From Sporolactobacillus pectinivorans (GTDB lineage Bacteria; Bacillota; Bacilli; Bacillales; Sporolactobacillaceae), in NCBI RefSeq assembly GCF_002802965.1, contig NZ_NXGA01000001.1:3436388-3500387 (forward strand): a stretch of 64,000 bases of DNA, given 5' to 3'. Below are positions 26,494 through 35,468 of the stretch, one piece after another; position 1 is the stretch's first letter, and every line of letters starts with the position of its first letter. The notes under the pieces were generated by a model that searched no databases, was not told where the DNA came from, and was given only the letters and a program-made list of their open reading frames with translations. A program made the translations under genes and the position numbers.

Positions 26494-27573
26494 TCAGATA
26501 GAGTATGCCGTATATAAAACAGTCTGCATCCGCCGGTGCATCTCCCATATATTGCAGTCCTGATTGCTCAGAATCACAATCGAAGCATCCGTTTCAGGGT
26601 AATAGGAAAGCATTGCAGCTACACCATCATTCATGCCGTCTTTTCGCACGCAAAAAATTTTCTGATCAAATTCCACGAACTTAAACCCGTATCCCGTTCG
26701 AATTGTCGCGTAAGGAACCGGCTTCCACTTCGTAAAAGGACGTGTGAACAGGCAATGCGGCTGAAAGAGGAGAGTCCCGTACGGTTTGGATAAATGGTTC
26801 CCCGCCTTTAAATAGCGAAGAAATTTATCCAAGTCCTCCACAGTGGAGTAAATTCCTCTGTCAGGTGTCCCGATCGGGGGATATGAGTAAATATTCTTCT
26901 TCCATCCTGTTAAATGGCCATCCGCATCCTCACAGGTTGTATACCCTTCCACCGCATTCTCACTCACTTCGTCCATGGCGCAGAAACGGGTATTGTTGAG
27001 CCCGCAAGGTTTGACGATGTTCTCCATAACAAATGTACGATAATCCGTGCCGGCCAGCTTCTCAATCGCCAGCCCAAGCAAGACAAACGCACAATTATTG
27101 TACCGCACACCCGTGCCCGCTTTGAATAAAGGCTTCTTATGGACAAACTGGGGAAGCAGGTCAACTGTTTTTCGAATTGAATAATTGGGTTTGTCCACGA
27201 ATAGATCCGAATAATTCTCGCCTGCTTCCTCGTCCGCATCATCAGCAATGCCGGACGTGTGCGTCAGCGAATGTTCAATTGTCACATCTGATGGTATCTC
27301 TGTTCCCTCAAGATTGATAATATCAGTAATCCTGGCATCCAGCTTTAGTTTTCCATTTTCGACGAGCAGCAAAATCGCTGTCGCTGTAAACAGTTTGGTC
27401 ACCGAGGCCGTATCAAATTTAGTATCCAAGCGATTGGGAATCTGAAAGCCGCGATGAGCAAAACCATGGGCACACGAAAACAGAACCGTGTCGCCCTTCT
27501 TAACCAGGCAGGTTCCGGAAAAATCGTGATTCTGGTAAAACTCGTCTGCTATTTGTTGAAATGGGTTGTTCAT
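26494..27573 (-). CDS. Serine hydrolase, class C beta-lactamase/penicillin-binding family
   Basis: A 359-residue protein of the beta-lactamase-related family. The SxxK motif is Ser57-Val-Thr-Lys60 in FDTASVTKLFTATAI, and the second motif YxN appears as RYNNCAFVLLG. No signal peptide is seen, so it is probably cytoplasmic, unlike true beta-lactamases; relatives are esterases or D-aminopeptidases. ATG follows GGAGATCAC. It is monocistronic. Resistance to beta-lactams should not be assumed. Confidence 0.85.
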   Translation of the reverse strand: MNNPFQQIADEFYQNHDFSGTCLVKKGDTVLFSCAHGFAHRGFQIPNRLDTKFDTASVTKLFTATAILLLVENGKLKLDARITDIINLEGTEIPSDVTIEHSLTHTSGIADDADEEAGENYSDLFVDKPNYSIRKTVDLLPQFVHKKPLFKAGTGVRYNNCAFVLLGLAIEKLAGTDYRTFVMENIVKPCGLNNTRFCAMDEVSENAVEGYTTCEDADGHLTGWKKNIYSYPPIGTPDRGIYSTVEDLDKFLRYLKAGNHLSKPYGTLLFQPHCLFTRPFTKWKPVPYATIRTGYGFKFVEFDQKIFCVRKDGMNDGVAAMLSYYPETDASIVILSNQDCNIWEMHRRMQTVLYTAYSI

Positions 27574-27661
27574 GTGATCTCCTGTCTTTGAGTTCTGTTC
27601 AGATTAATGACCTATAAAGAAAAATATATCATATCTTCATCGGTATAATTTTTCGGGAAAT

Positions 27662-28333
27662 TTAAAAATTGTTTCCCATAGACTGGGTATTCATTGCTGT
27701 CATGCTTTTAATGAGTATATAAATATTTGTATACGGGTTCATTTTATTAATGTTTGAATCTATTCTCTTGCCCACCGCAGAATAGCTGTTAGCCAACTTT
27801 TTAGCATTATCTATTGCTTCTTCGATATTACCTTTATTTATAATCTCACGGATAATACCCGGATCTGCTTTTTTATAAGGGCTATTTAGATAGCTGCTTA
27901 AGTGTTGATAGATAGCCCTTTTATGCATTTTTACTGTAATCAGCTCAAAATGCATCAGCAGCCAAAGTTCGAATAGTAAATTAGATACTCGAAGAGAATA
28001 CTCTTTATCTGAACTTTTCATATCCAGAATGACCTGCTGGATATCCGTGGGATCATCACAATCAAAGACTAGATATTTTTGCTAGTTGCTATATCTTTGA
28101 TTATGACCCTCCTGCTCCAGATATCTTTCTGCAAAATGATAGACAGTTCGTGAATTACCATCTGCTGTTTGTGTTTCTATTTGTATATCAGTATATTTAT
28201 TTTCATTAATAATATCGGCAAAATAATCCAGGTACAGTTTCTCGGTCATCCCTTCACAAAAAATAAGGACATGGCCTATGTTCACCCGTTTGATTTCCGT
28301 CAGACGCTGCGGAGAAAGCTTAATTCTTCCCAT
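27662..28333 (-). pseudogene. rloB: RloB-like TOPRIM protein, interrupted by an in-frame TAG
   Basis: The ATG at 28333 overlaps the end of rloA. The first 83 residues give the RloB start (RIKLSPQRLTEIKRVNIGHV) and the TOPRIM strand with its acidic residue (LIFCEGMTEKLYLDYFAD). A TAG at 28082-28084 then stops the frame. In the same frame the coding continues with KYLVFDCDDPTDIQQ, where a second TOPRIM acidic cluster (DCDD) lies, and SNLLFELWLLMHFELI, the typical RloB block, to 27662. Total length would be 223 codons, as expected for the family. A single base change explains the break. Without suppression the nuclease-type effector is lost. Confidence 0.8.
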
Positions 28334-29600
28334 GTTCAGCACCGCTAATAATATTCTCAAAATGAAATACAGGTATCCCGCCATATTTGCCCTGTAAATA
28401 GGATTTATTGAAAGTAGCGTCTTCACGCACGTTCAAATCGGACAGTGCATGCAGTGTCGATTCACCTTTTTCATTTTTTTCTACAAAAAAGATCTCATCT
28501 CTACGGAATTGTTCTTTATTCATTAATGAAATATCATGTGTCGTAAAAATCAGTTGTGCCTTTTTATTTTGGCTGGACTGAAAGATATCCACAATCAATT
28601 TTGTTAAAAGAGGATGGAGGCGGGCGGAAATTTCATCCACAATAAACACGCAGCCCTGCTCAGTCATCTCAATCACATTTTGGATATAGGAAAGAAAGCG
28701 CAGTGTCCCTGTGGATTCCTGCAATAGGTCAAAGCTTCGTTGACCAACAATATCCCCGTCAGCATTAAAAACATTGTGAATCGTTTTTATGACTTTTTTC
28801 TTTTTCTCTTTACCACTATCTTCATCCATTATTGTTTTTATTTGAACATCAAGTCCGCAAATGCCAACATCGATCTTGCACAAATAGTTTTCCACTTTAG
28901 AGCGAAACTCTTTACTGGTGACTAGTTTCTTGTTTATATGGATCGCTCCAGCGACCTTTTTTACACTTGATTCGAACAAAATTTCAAGATATACATTATA
29001 TTCATTTGTAAAAAAATCAATAAAATCGTTCAGAACCCGTTCTTTTCCCTCGTCTTCCAAGAAATATTCAAGGACCGAAAGATACAGACGCTCAGAAGGA
29101 ACTTTTGTATATGGTTTCAGAATCTTGGTGTAGTTTTTTCCGAAAGAGACCGTCCCTTTTTCACGTTCAAAGACTTTTTTATCGTCAATAAAATACCATT
29201 CATTCAAGACTTCCTTAGCTGAGCACTCAAACCCATACTGAATTTGCTTCCCGTTGTGGAAAAAGATAATATCAAACTCTGAAGCATCATTGACTTGATC
29301 AGTTAACAGAAAAGGCTCCATCTTGATCTTTAATTTTTTCTCTGCAAAATCAATGTTTTCATTTTCTTGCTTATTAATGAATTGTTCAAAAATGTATTGT
29401 TCAAAAAAGAACATCGCTGAAACCAAATTAGATTTTCCCGAGGCATTCGCGCCGTATATAGCAGCTGTTTTTAAAAGCTTTAAATTTTCTGATACATCCA
29501 AAACATGATTTGGGTGCTGTTTGTATGAAGTAGCTCGAAGGTCCAGAATGACTTCATCTTTGAACGAGGTATAATTTTTAGCTTTAAACATGATAAGCAT
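28320..29600 (-). CDS. rloA: RloA-like AAA15-type ATPase
   Basis: A 426-residue ABC-type ATPase. Walker A is AAIYGANASGKSNL near residue 48; a long alpha-helical arm follows; the signature serine lies in ESTGTLRFLSYIQ, Walker B in GCVFIVDEISARLHPLL, and the switch histidine in LIFTTHDISLM. This is the AAA_15 family that pairs with RloB-like TOPRIM proteins in restriction-linked loci; it resembles the sensor half of PARIS-type systems (AriA with AriB). It overlaps rloB by 14 bases. It is intact although its partner is broken. Confidence 0.85.
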   Translation of the reverse strand: MLIMFKAKNYTSFKDEVILDLRATSYKQHPNHVLDVSENLKLLKTAAIYGANASGKSNLVSAMFFFEQYIFEQFINKQENENIDFAEKKLKIKMEPFLLTDQVNDASEFDIIFFHNGKQIQYGFECSAKEVLNEWYFIDDKKVFEREKGTVSFGKNYTKILKPYTKVPSERLYLSVLEYFLEDEGKERVLNDFIDFFTNEYNVYLEILFESSVKKVAGAIHINKKLVTSKEFRSKVENYLCKIDVGICGLDVQIKTIMDEDSGKEKKKKVIKTIHNVFNADGDIVGQRSFDLLQESTGTLRFLSYIQNVIEMTEQGCVFIVDEISARLHPLLTKLIVDIFQSSQNKKAQLIFTTHDISLMNKEQFRRDEIFFVEKNEKGESTLHALSDLNVREDATFNKSYLQGKYGGIPVFHFENIISGAEHGKN

Positions 29601-29762
29601 GCTAAAACCCCCATAGTTAAATACTTTTCATAAACAGTATATCCATTAACATAAGAAAAAGACAATGATAATTTACATAAATTCGTAAATCTAAGGCTTA
29701 TTGATGCATATAAATTGAACAATTTAGTACAAATTACGATTAAATCAAAATAATGTACTGTT

Positions 29763-30674
29763 TTATCCAATATACACATGCTCGTTATGCCACTGTAGAA
29801 ATTCATGAGATGGTCTATCCGAGATAGCATCGGGAATATTCATTAAGCGTTTCCCATGAAAGGCATAATAGACCTTCCCATTGTCATAAATCTCTTTGAT
29901 CTTTCCGCTCACCTCAACAATATCGTCTTCATCAATCGTGATATAGCCTCGGTCAAACAGTGTATGTATGTCCTCACGAAGTAGCAATCCGTTGCTCACC
30001 ACATGAGGGCCCTCCTTTGAGTAGGGCTTGATGTGTGACGCATTCAACACAGGTAGAGTTCTTTCTCCCGAAATAGCACAGCGTCTGTGATAAGCCTCCG
30101 TGACTGCTACTCTGAAACCGCCCTGACCGAGTCTCGGTTTGATCAGTTGTGGTGCCCCGTATCGTTCTTTTTCTTCTTGGATTCCGGATTTAAGCGCGAT
30201 TCTGCTCTGAACAGCGTCAAATAATATTTTTCCCTCTATTGAATCTGTGGTATAGGTTTTTCCTTGGACAATATTAGGGGACCAATTTTGAGGTACAGGT
30301 ATCCATTCGTTCTCATCAAAGAAAAACGGCTCTGAAAGAATCAAAGAGCCGATGACAGGATCAGGATCACTGTGGCTATTGGTTCGGCGATATTGGTAGA
30401 TGGCGTCAATAAAATCGTCCAATGAAGAAGTTCCGTTCTCCTTACCAAAGGTATCCCATGTTAACGAAGTCGGCAGAAAGGCTTGCCTGATAAAAATCCC
30501 ACCACCGACAATATAGTTATTTGGCACATGAAGTTTGAACAAAAACAATTCGCCTGGCTGGATCGCTTTAAAACGTCGTCCACTGCCCGGCTGCCAAAAA
30601 TTCACCTCATTGGGATTTAGATTTTTCAAATATTGAAACCAATGATAATCTGTTAGTCCCACATAGACTTTCAT
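29763..30674 (-). CDS. EVE/PUA-like plus HNH endonuclease, possible modification-dependent restriction enzyme
   Basis: About 303 residues. The N-terminal 130 residues (KVYVGLTDYHWFQYLKNLN, IQPGELFLFKLHVPNNYIVG) look like an EVE/PUA-type module, a fold that flips and reads modified bases. The C-terminal part holds an HNH nuclease: Cys in YHRRCAISGERTLPVLNASH, His in ASHIKPYS, then NGLLLREDIHTLFDRGYI with N and H metal ligands. EVE-HNH fusions such as VcaM4I cut modified DNA, so a type IV-like role is inferred. ATG 30674 is chosen with GAGGGG upstream. It stands alone in the defence island. Confidence 0.78.
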   Translation of the reverse strand: MKVYVGLTDYHWFQYLKNLNPNEVNFWQPGSGRRFKAIQPGELFLFKLHVPNNYIVGGGIFIRQAFLPTSLTWDTFGKENGTSSLDDFIDAIYQYRRTNSHSDPDPVIGSLILSEPFFFDENEWIPVPQNWSPNIVQGKTYTTDSIEGKILFDAVQSRIALKSGIQEEKERYGAPQLIKPRLGQGGFRVAVTEAYHRRCAISGERTLPVLNASHIKPYSKEGPHVVSNGLLLREDIHTLFDRGYITIDEDDIVEVSGKIKEIYDNGKVYYAFHGKRLMNIPDAISDRPSHEFLQWHNEHVYIG

Positions 30675-30769
30675 TAACCAATCGCCCCTCAAGGCTGCAT
30701 ATTTGCGTAAATTATATCACTATAAAGCTGTATAATTGTACATGTGCTATATTTATTTGGAGTGATGAG

Positions 30770-31168
30770 ATGAGAAAAACACTATCTGTAGTCGCAGCAA
30801 TTATTGAAAATGAAAAGCGGGAAATTTTATGCGCATTGCGCTCGCCAAAAATGTCGATCCCGAACCATTGGGAATTTCCCGGAGGCAAGATTCAAGATGG
30901 CGAAAGCCCCGTCAAAGCGATCGAACGGGAGATCAATGAGGAATTAAAGTGTACGATCAAGGCTGAAGAACAATTTTTTAAGAGTCATTATGACTATGAA
31001 ACCTTTTCAATCGATTTGACAGCCATTAAATGCACTTTAGAAACGGGTTTCCCAACTGCGCATGAACATTCAACACTCATATGGCTGAAAAGAGAGAACC
31101 TGGATTCCTTAAAATGGGCACCCGCCGATGTTGAAACTATGGAATGTCTTGCAAAAGAAGCCCTTTGA
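30770..31168 (+). CDS. NUDIX hydrolase, MutT-type (deoxy)nucleoside triphosphate pyrophosphohydrolase
   Basis: A 132-residue NUDIX protein. The Nudix box is complete: GGKIQDGESPVKAIEREINEEL follows the GX5EX7REUXEE pattern, split here as GGKIQDGES and REINEEL. The N-terminus SVVAAIIENEKREILCALR and WEFPGG are typical of MutT/8-oxo-dGTPase and dCTP-type enzymes that hydrolyse NTPs or dNTPs to monophosphates. GGAGTGATGAG lies before ATG. It faces the DUF3427 helicase gene tail to tail. In a defence island it could act on nucleotide pools rather than on oxidised precursors. Confidence 0.88.
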   Translation: MRKTLSVVAAIIENEKREILCALRSPKMSIPNHWEFPGGKIQDGESPVKAIEREINEELKCTIKAEEQFFKSHYDYETFSIDLTAIKCTLETGFPTAHEHSTLIWLKRENLDSLKWAPADVETMECLAKEAL

Positions 31169-31207
31169 ATTGTTTTTTATTTTTATTTAAATTGTGTATA
31201 CTGAAGA

Positions 31208-31367
31208 CAGTAAGAACGTAAAATAAAGCCGTCCGATCTGAGTGCAAATCATACCGGGCGGCTTGGAACAGGCAATATCCGCATACAGCGGAATCAGTGC
31301 TTTAACTAAATCATTTGAGGATGATCTGTCTCAGCCTGTGTGAGGATATGAGACGGATCATTTTTTA
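31208..31367 (+). ncRNA. Candidate structured RNA of unknown class
   Basis: A possible -10 box TATACT (31197-31202) precedes a 160-base segment with three hairpins and no ORF. The first stem pairs AAGCCGTCCG with CGGGCGGCTT at 31228-31263, including one G-U pair. A small TCCGC/GCGGA stem follows. The third is a 13-bp stem ending in a T run. The next gene on this strand is more than 15 kb away, so this is not a leader; it is either the NUDIX gene's 3' region or an independent small RNA. No known riboswitch core was recognised. Confidence 0.35.
31321..31367 (+). terminator. Rho-independent terminator after the NUDIX gene/RNA segment
   Basis: A 13-bp stem (ATGATCTGTCTCA with TGAGACGGATCAT, one wobble), 15-base loop, followed by TTTTTT. 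Confidence 0.85.
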
Positions 31368-31462
31368 TACTATAATAACTTCTTAAATATCAGCGGATTA
31401 TAGTATAAGTGCAACTAAGCCTCTGGCTTCGCCTAAAGGCTTGCCAATCGGCAAGTTTTCTT
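31365..31462. repeat. Inverted repeats in the NUDIX-helicase spacer
   Basis: A perfect 12-bp inverted repeat, TTATACTATAAT at 31365-31376 and its complement at 31397-31408, lies directly after the terminator. A second hairpin, CTTGCC-AATC-GGCAAG at 31440-31455, has a TTTTCTTT tail. The rest of the spacer to 31623 shows no gene. Confidence 0.55.
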
Positions 31463-31623
31463 TATCTTTCGACAACATCAGCACTAACATTCCGAAAGAA
31501 ATCATGAGTGTCAGTACCTGAAATGTTGTCACTCGCGCCACCCCCAATCTTCAGGGCATCACCGATCCGCTCATATACATCATCTATTTACTTTCCAGAT
31601 TATAACAGATTTTAATCTACTAA

Positions 31624-34467
31624 TTACACTTTTGTAATAAATTCAAGATACAAAGACATGGGCACTTCGTGATGCAAAGCAATTTCTGTCGTGATTGGTT
31701 TATTACCATGATATTCGGTCACATCACCCTTACCAATATAAATAAATGGTTCCGACTGTTGATCGATCGTTCGATACTTTCGAATAAACAGATGAAGGTT
31801 AATGCCGTCTTCCCTATTATGAATAATGTGGTGGCCTTGAGCAGAATCCTGGCTCTTCGTATTTGGCGATTCCCATTGAAATAATGTCTGATCAATAAAG
31901 TGGTCCTGGTAATTGATGCTGTCCTTTATATCTTTTTCTTTATGTAAGTCTATGAACAAAAAATAATCATTGCCATTTACGAGCAAACCTGATCCACGAA
32001 AAGAGCTTAACGTTTTTTGATAATTTGATAGCAAAGCAACTTCCACCATCGTATACTGCTCATACAGCTTAAAGAATGGCACCCCATAATTTTTATGACC
32101 AAAAGCCTTCTCATAACGATAGAGTCCATAATTCAATACGTCCAGGACGTATGATTTTTGCTGAGCGTCTTTGCAAACATTACTAAAAGTTTGTGATCTG
32201 ATCAAGCTATTCTCAGCTTGATTGATCGTGCAAAGCTTGAGATCACGCGCGATTTGCCCTTTATCATCGTACGTTTGATTCAGGTGTTCAAAGGCATGAT
32301 GCAGTGTTTCTTCCGTTAGGGTCACCATCACTTTGAGCAGCTCATTTTTCGCGGCGTCCCAAGTGACTGTCTCATGTGAGACCATATAACGTAAAATACT
32401 AAATTCATAGGGCCTTTTTATCGGCAACGCCGAAGACAACTGCCGCAGCAATTGACCAAACGGTTCAGTTTGATCCAAGTTCTTTAATTCCTCAGTCTTC
32501 TCAACCGATGCCAGAAACGCAAGATAGGTTTTCTTGTTATCAATAAATTTGATAGGATCCGGCGCATTTTCAAACTTGGCATAGTCCATCAAATAATAAG
32601 GAATGTCGCGATGCTCAGTCTCCGAAACAAACTGCTTCTTAAATTCCAGATACTCTTCTTTCAAGTATTTCATCGCTCGGAAATTTTCTTGATCCAGCTG
32701 TTTTAAAATTTGCTGCTGAGAGATCTTGTCCATCTGAATATGCGTGGCTCCTGGCAGATCAGGAAAGCCTCGATCAACAGCAACTTTCAAACTATCCTTA
32801 TCATAAAAGCGTTTGCCACTGAGTGCGATGGCAATGAGAAAAGTCTTACTGTGGTTGCCAATAAAGTCAAGTACAGTCAGAAAAGACTGCCCCTCATATT
32901 TACGCAAACCACGACCAAGCTGCTGCATGAAAATAATCGGCGAATTAGTCGGCCTAAGCATCAGCACTAGATTGACTGAAGGAATATCCACACCTTCATT
33001 GAAAATATCCACCGTGAAAATCACTTGAAGCGGATCCAGATCATCTTCAAGTCGACGGATCATTTCTTGCCGACGCTGCTGAGAATCATCGCCTGTAAGA
33101 TAAGTGCTAACGATCCCCCGTTTATTAAATTCTTCAGCCATGTATCGCGCATGATCAATCGTGACGCAATAACCAAGGCACTTGCACTTCTCCCCATCAT
33201 AACCGTAGAAATTCATCTTTTGAATAATGAAATCAACCCGCTGATTAACCTTCAGCCGTTTCGCCACTTCTGCGACATCATCAATGGAGATATCCGAAAG
33301 ATCAATTTCATCCACATCCGTGATCCCAAAATAATGAAACGGGAGAACCAGATCCTCTTCCAAAGCTTCATTCAAGCGGACTTCGATCGCAATATTGTTA
33401 TCGAACAAGCCAAATATATCCCCACGATCACAGCGTTCCGGCGTCGCGGTCATTCCTAATAAAAATTTTGGCTCGAAATAATCCAGTACTCGTGTATAGC
33501 TAGGACTCGTCGCGTGGTGTGCTTCATCGACAATGATGTATTCAAAATAAGTTGGCGGAAAGTCACTGAAATGATCTTTAATCGTTTGGATGGTTGTAAA
33601 AATATAATGCTTATTCTGATAGTCTTTCACATTGCCTGTAAAAAGACCCATGTTGCCCCGGCCAAGTAATCGCTCAAAAGTTTCTTTTGCTTTTGTCAAA
33701 ATCTCTTCGCGATGAACAATAAACAGCATTGTCTTAGGATGCATTTGCTGAACATCAAATGCTGACATGTAGGTTTTCCCTGTACCTGTAGCCGAAATCA
33801 CCAGTGCGCGATTTTCGCCGTGATCACGTAATCGCTGCAAATTCTCGATCGCCTTCTGCTGCATCTTATTCGGCACGATGTGCTGCATCGCCGCATTACC
33901 ATAACTAAAAGATCGTTCGTGCGCAACCGCTGTATGTGACCTCAATTCTTCTATAAACGCCTGATATCTCTTCAAGAAAAGATCATCAGCGACTGTACTT
34001 TGATCCCATAACTCACGGTATTCCTTAATGATTTTCGCTAAGAATGGGCTATTATCTTTCGATGCAGTTTCAACATTCCATTCCACATTACTCTTCAGCG
34101 CACTTTGCGTGATGTTAGATGAGCCGATCATAATCGTATAATCATCTTTATTTTCAAAGATATATACCTTGGTGTGAAATCCTCTAACCTGATCTGCTTC
34201 AAACACTCTGAGCGCCACATTATCAAAAGTCTTAATTTTTCTGAGCGCCTTAGGCTCAGTAAAATTAAGATAAGTGGACGTCATGATCTTACCTTCAACA
34301 CCGCGGTCCCGCATATCTTTCAAGTTATCAAGCAGCAATTGAAGCCCGCTATAGTTAATAAAAGCAACACCAAAATAGAACCGCTCGCATCTGGAAAAGG
34401 CCTGCTGCAATTCGTAAAGAAATGTTTGTCCGTTTGAGTTAGTGATGAGTTTACCTGAATTAATCAT
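31624..34467 (-). CDS. PLD nuclease-DEAD/DEAH helicase-DUF3427 fusion protein
   Basis: A 947-residue SF2 helicase. Residues 1-170 form a phospholipase D-like nuclease domain with one HxK motif (GFHTKVYIFE near residue 98-105) and SSNITQSAL. Residues about 200-620 are a helicase: Walker A ISATGTGKTYMS, DEAH-type IIVDEAHHATSPSYTRV, motif III MTATPER, motif VI QQLGRGLRKYEG. The C-terminus (about 700-940) is the DUF3427 region. Single HKD domains act as dimers. Such proteins are common in defence islands, probably unwinding and cutting foreign DNA. It is the last gene of a tight run after the cN-I and NACHT genes (20-base spacing). ATG 34467 is preferred, with GGGA upstream. Confidence 0.88.
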   Translation of the reverse strand: MINSGKLITNSNGQTFLYELQQAFSRCERFYFGVAFINYSGLQLLLDNLKDMRDRGVEGKIMTSTYLNFTEPKALRKIKTFDNVALRVFEADQVRGFHTKVYIFENKDDYTIMIGSSNITQSALKSNVEWNVETASKDNSPFLAKIIKEYRELWDQSTVADDLFLKRYQAFIEELRSHTAVAHERSFSYGNAAMQHIVPNKMQQKAIENLQRLRDHGENRALVISATGTGKTYMSAFDVQQMHPKTMLFIVHREEILTKAKETFERLLGRGNMGLFTGNVKDYQNKHYIFTTIQTIKDHFSDFPPTYFEYIIVDEAHHATSPSYTRVLDYFEPKFLLGMTATPERCDRGDIFGLFDNNIAIEVRLNEALEEDLVLPFHYFGITDVDEIDLSDISIDDVAEVAKRLKVNQRVDFIIQKMNFYGYDGEKCKCLGYCVTIDHARYMAEEFNKRGIVSTYLTGDDSQQRRQEMIRRLEDDLDPLQVIFTVDIFNEGVDIPSVNLVLMLRPTNSPIIFMQQLGRGLRKYEGQSFLTVLDFIGNHSKTFLIAIALSGKRFYDKDSLKVAVDRGFPDLPGATHIQMDKISQQQILKQLDQENFRAMKYLKEEYLEFKKQFVSETEHRDIPYYLMDYAKFENAPDPIKFIDNKKTYLAFLASVEKTEELKNLDQTEPFGQLLRQLSSALPIKRPYEFSILRYMVSHETVTWDAAKNELLKVMVTLTEETLHHAFEHLNQTYDDKGQIARDLKLCTINQAENSLIRSQTFSNVCKDAQQKSYVLDVLNYGLYRYEKAFGHKNYGVPFFKLYEQYTMVEVALLSNYQKTLSSFRGSGLLVNGNDYFLFIDLHKEKDIKDSINYQDHFIDQTLFQWESPNTKSQDSAQGHHIIHNREDGINLHLFIRKYRTIDQQSEPFIYIGKGDVTEYHGNKPITTEIALHHEVPMSLYLEFITKV

Positions 34468-34487
34468 AATATTTAGTCCCAATCCTA

Positions 34488-35432
34488 TTAGATTGTTAAT
34501 GTATCAGTCTCTCTGTTTTTAATTCCATAAGGAACATGAACTGAAGGAAAGGATTGTTCAACATTTTGAATGTTATCCATCATGTCATCAAAAAAGATAT
34601 GAGGTCGATAAATATTTAGCACGTCCATTTTATTAATTCCACCAAGAAAAAAAGCTTCGTCAATTCTTATCCTCCAGTCCCTGAAAGTTTTGATAGTTCT
34701 TTCATGTGCTGGAGAATTTCTTGCCGTGCAAATAGCAATTCTAATTAATGGTTTAAAATTAGCATCATCTTTTTGCCTTTGAAGTTCCTCGTTTTGAATA
34801 GCTGAAATTTTCTTTAAAAAATCGTATAAGGGTCCAATAGGTAATGGCTCCTCTGCATGATCTCGTTCATGTTTCTGATAGTTTGAAAGCCCACCTCCAT
34901 TTTGTAATACTTGTTCAGCTGAATCGTCGGCTATAACACCGTCAAAATCAAATGCTAACCTTAGTTCTTTATCATCGCTATCATCAGCAAAATTTGTATT
35001 GTGAACATGACCTGCAGGATAGCCATTTCTTACGGCCTCTTTTACATCCTCAAGATTACCAGATAAAAATAACGAAGCATTTATAGCTTTCATGTATTTA
35101 AATGGATTCCTACCTGTAACAAAAATAGCTCTGGAAATATTTAGGCTGTAATGTTCTATCGATTTAAAAACTCTCAATCCAGTATCCGGATCATTCCGCG
35201 ATAATAATATAACTTCAACTACCGTTTTATTTAGTTCCTCATTAACATCTAATAATCTCTTTATAAGTGGAAATGCCACACCTTTTTCAAGAGTCTTATC
35301 TTCATTCTTTCTCTGATATTTTCTGTATTCCTCCTCACCTTTTTCTCTAAACACCTTATCGGATTCCTTCAAATCAAAAAGTGCGCTTGAGGCAATGGCG
35401 ACAACAAGTTTATCTTCCAATTTATAAGACAT
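34488..35432 (-). CDS. Cytosolic 5'-nucleotidase, cN-I type
   Basis: A 314-residue HAD-superfamily protein matching the 5'-nucleotidase family of vertebrate cN-I. It shows KLVVAIASSALFDLKESDKV at the start, EVILLSRNDPDTGLRVFKSI, the catalytic LRLAFDFDGVIADDSAEQV with its DxD, then RDHAEEPLPIGPLYDFLKKI and the late IFFDDMMDNIQNV acidic motif. It should dephosphorylate nucleoside monophosphates. ATG 35432 follows GGAGATG; the longer frame is unsupported. It is tightly packed between the NACHT-nuclease gene (36 bases) and the PLD helicase gene (20 bases). A nucleotide-depleting or signal-clearing role in defence is an inference from context. Confidence 0.85.
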   Translation of the reverse strand: MSYKLEDKLVVAIASSALFDLKESDKVFREKGEEEYRKYQRKNEDKTLEKGVAFPLIKRLLDVNEELNKTVVEVILLSRNDPDTGLRVFKSIEHYSLNISRAIFVTGRNPFKYMKAINASLFLSGNLEDVKEAVRNGYPAGHVHNTNFADDSDDKELRLAFDFDGVIADDSAEQVLQNGGGLSNYQKHERDHAEEPLPIGPLYDFLKKISAIQNEELQRQKDDANFKPLIRIAICTARNSPAHERTIKTFRDWRIRIDEAFFLGGINKMDVLNIYRPHIFFDDMMDNIQNVEQSFPSVHVPYGIKNRETDTLTI

Positions 35433-35468
35433 TTTATTACATCTCCGTCTATAAAAATATAACAATTA

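Noticed and set aside
26494..27573. Beta-lactam resistance gene
   Set aside because: No signal peptide and only general SxxK/YxN motifs; cytoplasmic esterase or peptidase is more likely.
31208..31367. Known riboswitch (ZTP, TPP, c-di-GMP or T-box)
   Set aside because: Core motifs of these classes are absent and no gene follows on the same strand.
33025..33459. 144-codon plus ORF opposite the DEAD helicase
   Set aside because: Antisense shadow; the opposite strand has conserved helicase motifs across the whole stretch.
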